A stretch of 64,000 nt of DNA from Flaccisagitta enflata (taxonomy: Eukaryota; Chaetognatha; Sagittoidea; Aphragmophora): the NCBI GenBank assembly GCA_965153355.1, contig OZ231128.1, positions 26,784,001-26,848,000 of the forward strand, read 5' to 3'. Position numbers and translations under genes: made by a program. The notes under the pieces were generated by a model. That model was given only the letters and a program-made list of their open reading frames with translations. It was not told the DNA's origin and did not search any database. The number at the start of each line of letters is the position of its first letter. Position 1 is the first letter of the stretch. Below, in pieces: positions 12,121-20,902 of this stretch.

Positions 12121-12540
12121 GAGGGAAGAGGGAGGGTTTGTTGATCATTCATCATTGAATGTTTTGGCGCGGGATCCTGATTCAACTCATTCCTTGTGTT
12201 ATCTTTGGCCACGTGGCCGCTCGCCTCCTCTTCCGGCTGGCTGCTTCAGCTTCTGCTTTCAGTCGCCACCGAGGATTTTCTTTTCTCTACTTTTCTCTTC
12301 TCTTTTTTTTCTTCTCGTCCCATCCAAATGAATAAAAAAAAAAAAAAAAGGCAAAAAAATGTGTCTGAATGGTGAATCTGGGTTTTGCTGCCCTGGCAAC
12401 ATCTGTGTGGTCTATCGCTATGTAGTGAGTGCATTTTTCATTAGCACATAACAATTCTGAGTCTTAATCTGAATCTTATCCCAAAACAAAATACTAACCA
12501 AAAGTAGTTTGGAACATAACTTATGAAAGTGTGCACGTGT
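12121..12540. other. Best conserved low-copy arm segment, no gene seen
   Basis: Roughly 98% identical by eye to 36,640-36,950 in places. No intact ORF or RNA is recognised. Confidence 0.6.
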
Positions 12541-12544
12541 GCAA

Positions 12545-12706
12545 CTCACTAATATACGGTTACAAATACTATATTGTTGCGGACAGGGGGAAGTAGCGCG
12601 TTTTTTTTTTTGTAATTTCAACTGGTGGGGGACATACGTACCATCAAACGGACGGACAAACGGAGGAAAAAAGATTCTTATAGAGTCGCGAATCCGCAAC
12701 TTCAAA
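12545..12706 (+). mobile_element. Family A element, diverged
   Basis: The 5' sub-terminal GTTGCGGA matches the 3' TCCGCAAC inverted. The core is ACGGACGGACAAACGG and the 3' block TCTTATAGAGTCGCGAATCC. The right-arm copy is at about 36,383-36,520. Confidence 0.55.
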
Positions 12707-12939
12707 CGAGGCGTCAGGAGATCTCAGAGTGTTGATTGCGGGCATAAGTTCCGTGACAGAAAGAAAGAGAACGACCTTTTCTACCTCCCAGATCTGGCCC
12801 CTCGTTGAAAGGCGATTATGGGCGTGTTTCTAGTGATGACCAAAAACGGGTTTCTTCGCCTTGAACATGTTCACAGCATGAACACACATTCATGAATTTC
12901 GACCCTCCAAAGTGAGTGTCACCTTGTAATATGTAATAG

Positions 12940-13438
12940 AACAAGGTCAACAAACCTTAGTCGCGTGGTAATTAGGGTAATAAAGGTAATAAAGGTAATT
13001 AAGGTAATTAAGGTAATTAAGGTAATTAAGGTAATAAAGATAATGAAGATAACTAAGTACCTATATCTTCCTATAATTACCCACATTTACCTACAACTAC
13101 CTGTAAATACCTATAATTACCTACAATTACATTTAATCACCATGAATTATCTATAATCACCCATTATTTCCTATATTTCCTACAATTACCTCAATTTATA
13201 TTCCGAGACAACTTTTCTGACTTATATGATACAGATTACTAAAATACCTATAGCTACCTATAATTACCTAAAATTACCTAAAATTACCTATAATTACCAA
13301 AAATTACCTATAACTACCTTTAATGACCTTCAATAACCTTTATTACAACTATAAAGCCTATATTTCAAAAAAGTTACGGACCGACCGACCGACCGACCGA
13401 CATAGCGGCTTCTAGAGTCGCGTTCACGCGACTAAAAA
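12940..13438 (+). mobile_element. Family A element with GGTAATTA and ACCTATAATT core
   Basis: The 5' AACAAGGTC leads to AGTCGCGTGG, then tandem GGTAATTA and ACCTATAATT repeats replace the middle. The (GGACC)n core and hairpin AGTCGCG-TTCA-CGCGACT (13,416-13,433) with AAAAA close it. Confidence 0.7.
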
Positions 13439-13439
13439 T

Positions 13440-13640
13440 GTGAGATTAATACCCCAGCAATACCCGAGCATACCCAAGAAATACCCTAGCTATACCCGGG
13501 CATACCCATGCATACCCAAGCAATACCCAAATAATACCCTAGCAATACCCGAGCAATACCTGAGCAATACCCAAGCAATACCCGAGCAATACTCGAGCAT
13601 TCCCAAGCATACCCAAGTATACCCCGGGTTTTAATCTCAC
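13440..13640. mobile_element. 201-bp TIR element with ATACCCNAGCA core
   Basis: GTGAGATTAATACCC at the left end is the inverse of GGGTTTTAATCTCAC at the right. Between them are about 16 copies of an 11-bp ATACCCNAGCA unit. Target duplication is unclear. Confidence 0.5.
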
Positions 13641-14086
13641 CTCAGATTATGTGGTGTGAGTGAGCACGTGAATAGAGCGAGCGAACATAACGAAGTGGAG
13701 CAATGCGTAGCGAGTGAGCGGAGTGAGCGGAGTGAGCGGAGTGAGCGAATGAACGTAGCGAGCGACCGAGTGGCCCGTTAAAAACGCGGTTGTCTGTGAC
13801 TAGAAACGCCCCATAAGTGGTAAAGCTCAAAGGAGGCACATGTCAAAAACAGTTGAGACACGGATAATCAAAACAAAGAAAAAGTCTCATCATTCTGTTT
13901 TCTCTGTTGTTCCATCAACCTTCTTGTTGACATCAAGTGAGTTTTGGCCCCGAAAAACGAATGCTCTAGCTCCCAGAGTATCATAACGCAAAGCATTTAG
14001 CGCACTGAACAGACATTCAGATTCAGTGGGAGAGATAGACAGACAAACAAAAGAGACAAATAGACATGCTGACATGCAGACATGTA

Positions 14087-14841
14087 CAGTATGTTTTTTC
14101 TGAACTGATACGAAAGAAAATCTCATTACTCTGCAATGGAACAAGATATTCAAAATCCGAAAAAAGCGCTAAATAGAGCTTGGTCTGCAGATTTTTCATG
14201 TTCTTTCTATGTGGCTTGTCATAGAATAGTGTTTCCACCATATCATAACAAGTTAAGTCAGTGTTTTTTAGGAAAAATACCTAATTTATAAGCAAAATTC
14301 TCATCAAATCACTACCGCTTGGTGCTTATGATCCTTATTTTGATTCAAGATGCCGTAGTATATAATTTAAACTGACTAACTTCTCCAATTTGAGTGGGAA
14401 ATATGTGTTGTTCAATTATCATCAACATTTCACTTCAAAAAATGTGGTTTTTTGCATGTTTTTACAAAAAAATGCCTAATTTGTGATCCTGAACTTAAAA
14501 TTGGTAATTTCTTCACAATAAAGAGGCAGAATATGCATCTATGATAAGTTTTCCTTTATGTAAGACCATTTCTAGAGTTTTGGCTTGATCTATAGAGAGC
14601 CAGCATGAATTCGAAATGATATACTTAAGAGATGCTTTTTAAGAATTCATGCCATCTCAGAAATGGAAGTTTTGATTTACATAGAATGGGGGCCTATTTT
14701 CTGAAAGTTATGCATTATTCAATTCATGACCAAAAATCTGCAGACCAAGCTCTATTTAGCGTTTTTTTCGGATTTTGAATATCTTGTTCCATTGCAGAGT
14801 AATGAGATTTTCTTTCGTATCAGTTCAGAAAAAACATACTG
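14087..14841. mobile_element. 755-bp Tc1/mariner-like MITE, TA target duplication
   Basis: About 110-bp terminal inverted repeats (14,087-14,197 and 14,732-14,841) start CAGTATGTTTTTTCTGAACT. TA flanks both ends (14,085-14,086 and 14,842-14,843). The right arm has one TA and no insert near 35,738, an empty site. The CAGT start, TA duplication and long TIRs fit a non-autonomous Tc1/mariner element; no transposase ORF is inside. Confidence 0.9.
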
Positions 14842-15050
14842 TAGACAATAAAGTTCTTACCACGTTTCGGTCACGTTTTATCCAAAATCTGTCGAATGAT
14901 ACATCCATTTTTTTCATGTTTTGATCATACCCGTTATTCCAAGCACCTAATAGGTGCCCTACCAGCCCTACCAGCCCTACCAGCCGCTAAGTCAAGATCC
15001 GACCAAATAAAGGATGTCCTAACAAAAGATATATTGAATGTGTAGCTTTT

Positions 15051-15727
15051 TAGTTGCGTGCACGCGATTCTATGACCCCCTCTGTCGGTCGGTCTGTCTG
15101 TCGGTTGGTCGGTCGGTCAGTTGGTAACACTTTGTTTTTTTGCATCGTTTATAGTCATTTGAAGTCATTCTAAGGTTTGTGTTTATGTCTGGTTTAAGTC
15201 TGGTTTAAGTCTGGTTTAAGTCTGGTTTATGTCCTGTTTAAGTCCGGTTTAAGTCTGGTTTAAGTCCGGTTTAAGTCCGGTCAAAGTCTGGTCAAATTCT
15301 GGTTGAAGTCTGGTTTAAGTCTGGTTTAAGTTTGGTTTAGGTCTGGTTTTGGTCTGGTTGTAGTCTGGTTTTAGTCTGGTTTAAGTCTGGTTTAAGTCTG
15401 GTCTAAGTCTGGTTTAAGTCTGGTTTGAGTCTGGTTTAGGTCTGGTTTAAGTCTGGTTTAAGTCTGGTTTAAGTCTGGTTTAAGTCTGGTTTAGGTCTGG
15501 TTTAGGTTTGGTTTAAGTCTGGTTTAAGTCTGGTTTAAGTCTGGTTAAGGTCTGGTTTTAGTCTGCTCTAAGTCTGGTTTAAGTCTGGTTTAGGTCTGGT
15601 TTAAGTCTGGTTTAACTCTGGACTGTCTGGTTTAAGTCTGGATTTAGCCCATAAAGTGATATGATAAGGAGTCAGGTCAATTCAGTTATCTTTGTCTCGC
15701 ACGCGACTTATAGGTGTTGGCCTTGTT
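15051..15727 (-). mobile_element. Family A element with 11-bp minisatellite core, left arm only
   Basis: Read on the minus strand it starts AACAAGGCC and AAGTCGCGTGC and ends in the hairpin region AATCGCGTGCACGCAACTAAAAA. The right arm lacks it (CTTTT joined to AATTAC near 35,098-35,105). The interior is a GTCTGGTTTAA minisatellite. Confidence 0.8.
15178..15640. repeat. 11-bp minisatellite (GTCTGGTTTAA)
   Basis: About 40 units of GTCTGGTTTAA with point variants, inside the family A element above. Confidence 0.95.
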
Positions 15728-15960
15728 GATTACCATAGAGTCAAGCAAAATCAATAGCAGCGCTGCAGTGCTGCTTCATACCCTAATCGCAGCTTGGTCA
15801 ACTTACAAATCAGCTTTGTAATTCTGCTACTAATCTCATCCTACTTTTTACCACAACATAATTCTAACGGGATCAAAACCTTTTTTTAGCACTCGCGTTA
15901 ATTGAACCGGATTTCCAATCGAGATACCCAGCCAATGGCAACCCAAGAACGGTTACTCAG

Positions 15961-16415
15961 CATCCCAAATAACTGGATCCAGAATTCAAAGAGACTCTAC
16001 ATTGTGTAGTTAGGCGATTTCCTTCGATAGGCTTAACTCAGATTCGGTTTTCGGAGAGAAATCCAAAAGAAAAAAGAAAATTAAAATTTGTGCGAAGCAA
16101 CCGCGGGGCACTCCCCGATGAGACCCCGTGTCCTCTAAAGAACGCATTAAGAGGGATTTACTCAGTGATCATGAAGGTGGTGGGCAGCGCGGACGGCCAT
16201 CAAACATCTTAATCTATGGAAACAAAGAAACAAAACTTGAGAAAACTGACAGGTAGATGAAGCTGCGAATGCACCGAGTGCTTTAAATGAACAGAATTAT
16301 AAGGCTTGAAACGCGACCAAAGAGAAATTGTTACTCCTTGGGCCAAGGGCAGGGCAGGGGAGCCGGTTACGCATAAAGGCTGTTTCACTGAAAAAAAAAG
16401 TCAAATTCCCTTTTT
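15961..16415. other. No gene recognised
   Basis: Unique sequence just inside the spacer. No ORF, RNA or TE terminus is supported. Confidence 0.5.
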
Positions 16416-16612
16416 TGGTTGCGTGCTACGAGACTCTATACTCAGCACCGCTTCGTCGGTCCGTCCGTTGATCCGTCCATCTGTCACACTTTACTTTTCT
16501 GGCATTTTTTGGGTTTTGGGCATGCTGCCCCTGTCCAAATGCTCCCCTGACCTAAAATATGGCCCCTGCCCACCCGCGCGCGATTGGGGTAGCTGTGTAT
16601 CCAGCCTTCTTA
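16416..16612 (-). mobile_element. Family A element
   Basis: Read in reverse it has a 5' GAAGGCTGGATACACAGCTACCC end, GGGTGGGCAGGGGCC, a GGACGGACC core and a 3' GTTGCGTGCTACGAGACTCTATA hairpin block (hairpin partly decayed). Confidence 0.65.
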
Positions 16613-16623
16613 GATGTGACCGT

Positions 16624-16910
16624 GACTAATGGCCGGATACACAGTAACTTTTGACGTGGAAATGGGCAGGGGCAGTGATAAAAGGAACAAGTCATAGAAA
16701 TAATAAAAGTTTGCATGTTTTGGTCCCGGGCACTCAATTTTATCACCTTCTTTGTCTGACCATTGGTCCTTTGGTCCATCTGTTCGTAACATTGTACGAG
16801 CTTATTTTGCCTTATTGCTCCTGCCTAAATGCTTAGCCATTTCATCACTACCCCTGCCCACCCACAAGCAACTTGAGTAGCCGTGTCTCCAGCCTTGTTT
16901 CACTTTGATG
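16624..16910. mobile_element. Two family A 5' ends facing each other
   Basis: ATGGCCGGATACACAG on the plus strand (16,628) and a reversed GGAGACACGGCTACTC (16,880-16,907) enclose a TTGGTCCTTTGGTCC core. This could be a fold-back composite or two abutting truncated copies. Confidence 0.5.
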
Positions 16911-17194
16911 AAGAAGAGAATACAAAGTATGACAGAGTGAATAAAAATTGAATAAACATAAGCGGGCAATCGTGACTTTCGTTTCTTTAATTCTTTTTAG
17001 TTTTATGATACACTCTCTGGAAAGCGGAAGCACGGTGCCTAAGCCAAAACTAAAGATGAAAATGATGATGTTCGTTCATCGCTGCCAATTCTTTGGACAC
17101 CAATTGTTTCAGTTTGGGTAAGTTTCTGGAAGACATGAAAGATCTAAGGTAACCGTATTTGTAATTTTGTACTTGAACTAGTAAACAAATCAAG

Positions 17195-17503
17195 CCTGTA
17201 TATAGTTGCATATTCCCCCCCCCCCTGGCAAGGGGGGAATAAAATCAAAGGATTTGAAAATGGGAAGGAAACCAAAGGGTGGAAAAATGAGAAGATGAAA
17301 AGTATAGAAGATTATACACTTTTGGCAGTTGTAAAATGTAATATTGAACTACTACAACACTATTTCATACTATTTTAACTAAAATATTACTATATAGGGG
17401 GTATATGGGGAAGAAAATCAAATGTAGTTTCACCCCGCGGGGAAGAAACTCAAAGGACCAGGGGGGGAAAGAAATCAAGGTCATGCAACTATGTACACCT
17501 CTG
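17195..17503. mobile_element. Family D element
   Basis: It opens CTGTATATAGTTGCATA and closes TGCAACTATGTACACCTC. The interior CCCCCC, GGGGGGAATAAAATCAAAGG and ACTACTACAACACTATTT blocks match 58,045-58,335 and part of 30,990-31,198. Confidence 0.6.
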
Positions 17504-17519
17504 AAACAAATTTTTCAGT

Positions 17520-17960
17520 ATTTTCAGTTGCGAACACATGACTACCTTGCTGAATCGAGCTGTCGGGTCTTCAGTAGGTCTGTCTGTTGGTCCATTTGTC
17601 GTTCCATCCATTGATTGGTCCATTACATTTTATTGATATATTGTGATTTTGATCATTTTTGTGGTAAGGTAGTGTGGGGTGGGTTACCTGGGGTAAAAAG
17701 GGTCACCCTCTTTTTTCCAAGAGTATGTTGCTGTTTGGACGAGGGAGAGCCGGATTGACAATCAACAGACTGATTGACAATCAACAGACTGATTGAATGA
17801 TGAAGCTTGAGACATTTTCATCTGCCTATCAGTCCCTCCGTAACATTTCAAGTCGCTTGCTGCTTCACATTTCAATTGGTTTGTCGGTTTGTCACAATGC
17901 TTCCTCCCCCTTCCACCCGCATGTGGCTAAGGTTGCTGTGTAACCGGCGTCATAAGATTA
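17520..17960 (-). mobile_element. Family A remnants
   Basis: Two decayed reverse copies: a hairpin-like AGTTGCGAACACATGACT with a GGTC core (17,527-17,640) and an AAGTCGCTTGC..GCTGTGTAACCGGCG block (17,860-17,955). Confidence 0.45.
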
Positions 17961-18235
17961 TCGTCATTTTTATTGTGGTAAATGTCATATGCTTAAATAG
18001 GGTCCCCAAAATTGACGCGATCCTGTATGGACCCTCTCTTTCTCTCCTGCTTTTCTCTCTCTCTCTCTCTCATTTTCTGAGGCTGTTGGATCTGGAAGCA
18101 TACATCGGAATTTCCATGAAGATAAGGTCATAAACAAAAAGACATATCGTCGTGGTTGTCAATTGAACGAATTACGCTGTATCTCAACAGGTAACATTAC
18201 TGAAATATCCATTTAATGATTGATACTTTGATACT

Positions 18236-18239
<4 letters not shown>

Positions 18240-18287
<48 letters not shown>
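18240..18287. repeat. (CT)n microsatellite
   Basis: Short CT run just downstream of the candidate minus-strand terminal exon. A separate short CT cluster lies at 18,056-18,071. Confidence 0.95.
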
Positions 18288-18291
<4 letters not shown>

Positions 18292-18296
18292 ATTTG

Positions 18297-18481
18297 CTAT
18301 GTTAGTCGGTAACAGCACTGCAAATTGTGAGAACTACCCCTGCCAAAACTCCCGCAATGACGACTGTTACAACCTAGTGCCCTGTTAGTGAAGCTATTAC
18401 AATGTTTTACGTTTTCTGTACAGGAACTTGCTCTGGGAACCCACACTATCAAGTGGAGCTGCTTGTTGGTGCTTTGAAATG
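18297..18481 (-). CDS. Candidate cysteine-rich terminal exon (hypothetical)
   Basis: On the minus strand a strong acceptor, CCCTTTCTGCAG, ends at 18,482. The phase-1 frame then stays open for 60 codons to a TAG at 18,297-18,299. It is cysteine-rich near its end, with pairs spaced like disulphide-rich extracellular domains (SCTENVKHC, GCNSRHC, then QCCY). No family is recognised. The plus strand also opens over this interval from an acceptor-like TTTTCTGTACAG (18,423), giving a peptide with KCC and CDC, so strand is uncertain. Without transcripts this is only a candidate. Confidence 0.25.
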
Positions 18482-18864
18482 CTGCAGAAAGGGATCTAAA
18501 TGGATGATGAAGATTCTAATCATAATGAGCGATCTTATCTGCGATTGCATTGCCGTTTCTTCCCTTTTCATTCATTTCCGTGGTGTTGTTAAAATCTAAG
18601 AGTGTTCATTAAAGAAAACCGAATACGCTAATTTGCATAAAGTTGTCCATGTTATTATGCTTATTCAAGAAGGACCTCAATCGATTTAAGAATAATACAT
18701 TCCCCATCGGTGGACACTCTGATCCGTCAAAGAGCGTGGATAAGTAAAAAGATTTAAAGTGATGAAAACATTTGATCCGCAAACACTGTCTGATACATGC
18801 CTGAAGTTTAAAGGATGTGAATGAAACTGATTACAACTGTTTGTTTTTTTTTTTTCGCTTTACC

Positions 18865-19070
18865 TTTTCGCTGGCAGGTGATTCTTGTTTGGTTGCAGTT
18901 TTCTAACTCCGGAAAAGCCTTAACTACGACGGGTTCATCACATGTGTGGTTGCACTGCTCTATGAAAGACGGAGGAGGAGGGGAGTAGCATTTGCTGCAA
19001 CATCCTCCGGGAACATCGAGATCGGGGATGCGAAGCTGACATTCGTTGCATTTCCCGTTGAATGGACACG
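18865..19070 (-). CDS. Candidate exon with VWC-like CCxxC motif (hypothetical)
   Basis: On the minus strand an acceptor-like CCACCTGCAG precedes 19,070 and a good donor, GAAAAG|GTAAAG, follows 18,865. The frame between them begins CPFNGKCNEC, has PGGCCSKC, then CNHTC. The GGCC-x2-C run resembles the end of von Willebrand type C-like modules, which act in secreted or extracellular-matrix proteins. The cysteine pattern stops near 18,900. In the adjacent frame it continues and would leave phase 1, matching the acceptor of the downstream candidate exon, so a one-base indel or pseudogenisation near 18,898-18,903 is possible. A family A element sits immediately upstream. Confidence 0.35.
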
Positions 19071-19102
19071 CTGCAGGTGGATTATAACGCGTTCATTCGA
19101 TG

Positions 19103-19276
19103 AACAAGGCCGGATACACGGCCAATACCAGTTGCGGACAGGTGGGCAGAGGCGGAAATGCGCGTTTTCACACTTCCCAACTTGATCACCACGGACGACC
19201 GACGGACCGACGGACGGACCGACGGACGGACCGACGGACAAAGCCTCTTAAAGAGTTGCGTGTCCGCAACTAAAAA
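19103..19276 (+). mobile_element. Archetypal family A Helentron-like element
   Basis: The cleanest full copy. The 5' end is AACAAGGCCGGATACACGGC, with the 5' sub-terminal AGTTGCGGACA at 19,130-19,140. A GACGGACC core follows, then CTCTTAAAG and the 3' hairpin AGTTGCG-TGTC-CGCAACT (19,254-19,271) plus AAAAA. TGTCCGCAACT at 19,261-19,271 is the exact inverse of the 5' sub-terminal 11-mer. Confidence 0.8.
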
Positions 19277-19344
19277 CAGCATCGAAAACCGTGGTCGATT
19301 ATGCTTGTCGCGAATGGGGCAGGGGCGGTCATGCTGACCGACAC

Positions 19345-19345
<1 letters not shown>

Positions 19346-19377
<32 letters not shown>

Positions 19378-19406
19378 TTATTTATCTATCGTAATACTTT
19401 ATTTGT

Positions 19407-19453
<47 letters not shown>

Positions 19454-19462
19454 ATTGTTGTT
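19346..19462. repeat. (GTT)n microsatellite
   Basis: Two GTT blocks (19,346-19,372 and 19,408-19,462) with an AT-rich spacer. Confidence 0.95.
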
Positions 19463-19747
19463 ATTTGTTGTTCATTACTTTTTCATTGACAGTGCATCAA
19501 TACTTTACGCTACGTTCATGCCTACAGGTTGAGCACAAATCTATTTGCAAGCTTGGATGTTTGAAGCCTGAATTCTCCCATAGGAAAAGTTGTTTTACAT
19601 AACGGCAGGAGGGCAGGAAGAATCATTATGAGCATCGCGGGCTCGCTGGTCAACAGGCAAAAGGATCGGGCTGGCACCACATTCATACACGGGGCAACGA
19701 CAACTGATGGGAAGAAACAGCAAAAGCCGATATCATGTGGTACTAGT

Positions 19748-19870
19748 CAGGGCGTGTTTCTAGTGAGTGCACTTTAAGATCTATTCAGACCTTTTTTCAG
19801 AATTGGAATAGCTTTTCTAGGAGAAAAGTTTTGTCGATTCTTTAAACCTCAAAACGCGTGAAACACCCTG
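19748..19870. mobile_element. Small CAGGG-ended TIR element
   Basis: CAGGGCGTGTTTC at the left and GAAACACCCTG at the right are inverted (one-base gap). The left end resembles family C ends. It abuts a family A element, so its right target duplication is obscured. Confidence 0.45.
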
Positions 19871-20025
19871 TAGTCGCGAACACGCGACTCTACACCTTGC
19901 TGTGTCGGTCGGTAGGTCGGTAGATCCGTCCGTCCGTCCGTCACATTTGTGGATTCCGAGCGGTTTTCACATTACTGCTCCTGCACAACCGTCCGCGACT
20001 GGATTGCCGTGTTTCCGGCCTTGTT
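19871..20025 (-). mobile_element. Family A element
   Basis: Hairpin AGTCGCG-AACA-CGCGACT at the 3' end, a GGTCGGTAGGTCGG core, CCGTCCGCGACT sub-terminal and reversed AACAAGGCCGG at 20,016-20,025. It is inserted directly against the preceding element. Confidence 0.75.
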
Positions 20026-20838
20026 CTTATCCCTTTTTCCTCTTCCCTTTTTTCCAAAGGGAAGGGGCTGTACCGCGGCCCCCTCCCCTACCGCGGGGTT
20101 TGAGGCTTAAGCCTCATAAGCCTAATGGGTGGTCCGGCTCAGATTTTAATAGCGATCTTTGCCCTTAGTTAACCATCAACTTTCACAGGATTCCACAGGA
20201 TATAGAATCCAACCAAAGCTCAAAGTAAATTGTCTCTGTTTGAATAAAGTAGAAAAGTAAAAACCACGGATAATTGTATTCAATTGGCGTCACACCAATT
20301 GTCGTCAACTGGTTCTAATGATCTTCAAGTGCGACAAGAAATCAATTTTGTAGACATTCAAAGGATTCTTTAAAAGGAATCATCTGCAGTACAAAAGCAA
20401 GCCATGATGTATGGATTTACAATAAAGAAATCATCTCACTTCACAACATTTAGTGCTAAAGAAATGGGGGAGGAAGAGTAACAAGCTTCTTTACAATAGC
20501 CTTTATTTTCAAAAACCGTTGCTGCTAAGTATAGCCTTGGGAAATGGTTAATCTCTTGGTTAGTCCTTCCTCGCTATGGTTCCCAGGGGAAGTACTGTGA
20601 GTATTACGCTACAAGCATGATTACACGGCATTTCAGCTTTCTGTTTTTCGTTTGTGCCTTATCATAAGTTTAACCATCTTTACCTAAACTCTACATACAG
20701 ATCAACTCAAAAACGGGGACGTCGGCTAATATCTTGGACTTGTACATACACATGTCATTTTTAGTCGCGCGACTCTACAACCCGCAAACAAGGCATTGTC
20801 TTTGCCAAGCTATTTTGTCCATCGTAAGTTTACTTGTG
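20026..20838. other. Region downstream of the zinc-finger gene, no gene seen
   Basis: Mostly unique sequence. A short family A fragment (AGTCGCGCGACTCTACAACC) is at about 20,763. The interval may include an extended 3' UTR. Confidence 0.5.
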
Positions 20839-20844
20839 TTTATT
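20839..20844 (-). promoter_or_regulatory. Polyadenylation signal AATAAA
   Basis: TTTATT on the plus strand is AATAAA on the minus strand, about 59 bases after the zinc-finger stop codon. Its position fits a 3'-end processing signal for that gene. Confidence 0.6.
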
Positions 20845-20902
20845 GTTTAGTCTATGAACGATAATTTCCCAACTCAGATGAACAGACGTTGCACTTACGA
20901 AA

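Larger units (their letters stand above)
12820..13812. mobile_element. Family C element split by a later insertion
   Basis: The two halves, 12,820-12,908 and about 13,655-13,812, together match the intact family C copies at 36,012-36,270 and 53,694-53,937. The 740 bp between them are a family A element plus an ATACCC-repeat element, present only in this arm. Confidence 0.7.

Noticed and set aside
16306-16629. 107-codon plus-strand ORF
   Set aside because: Its second half is a family A element read through in one frame.
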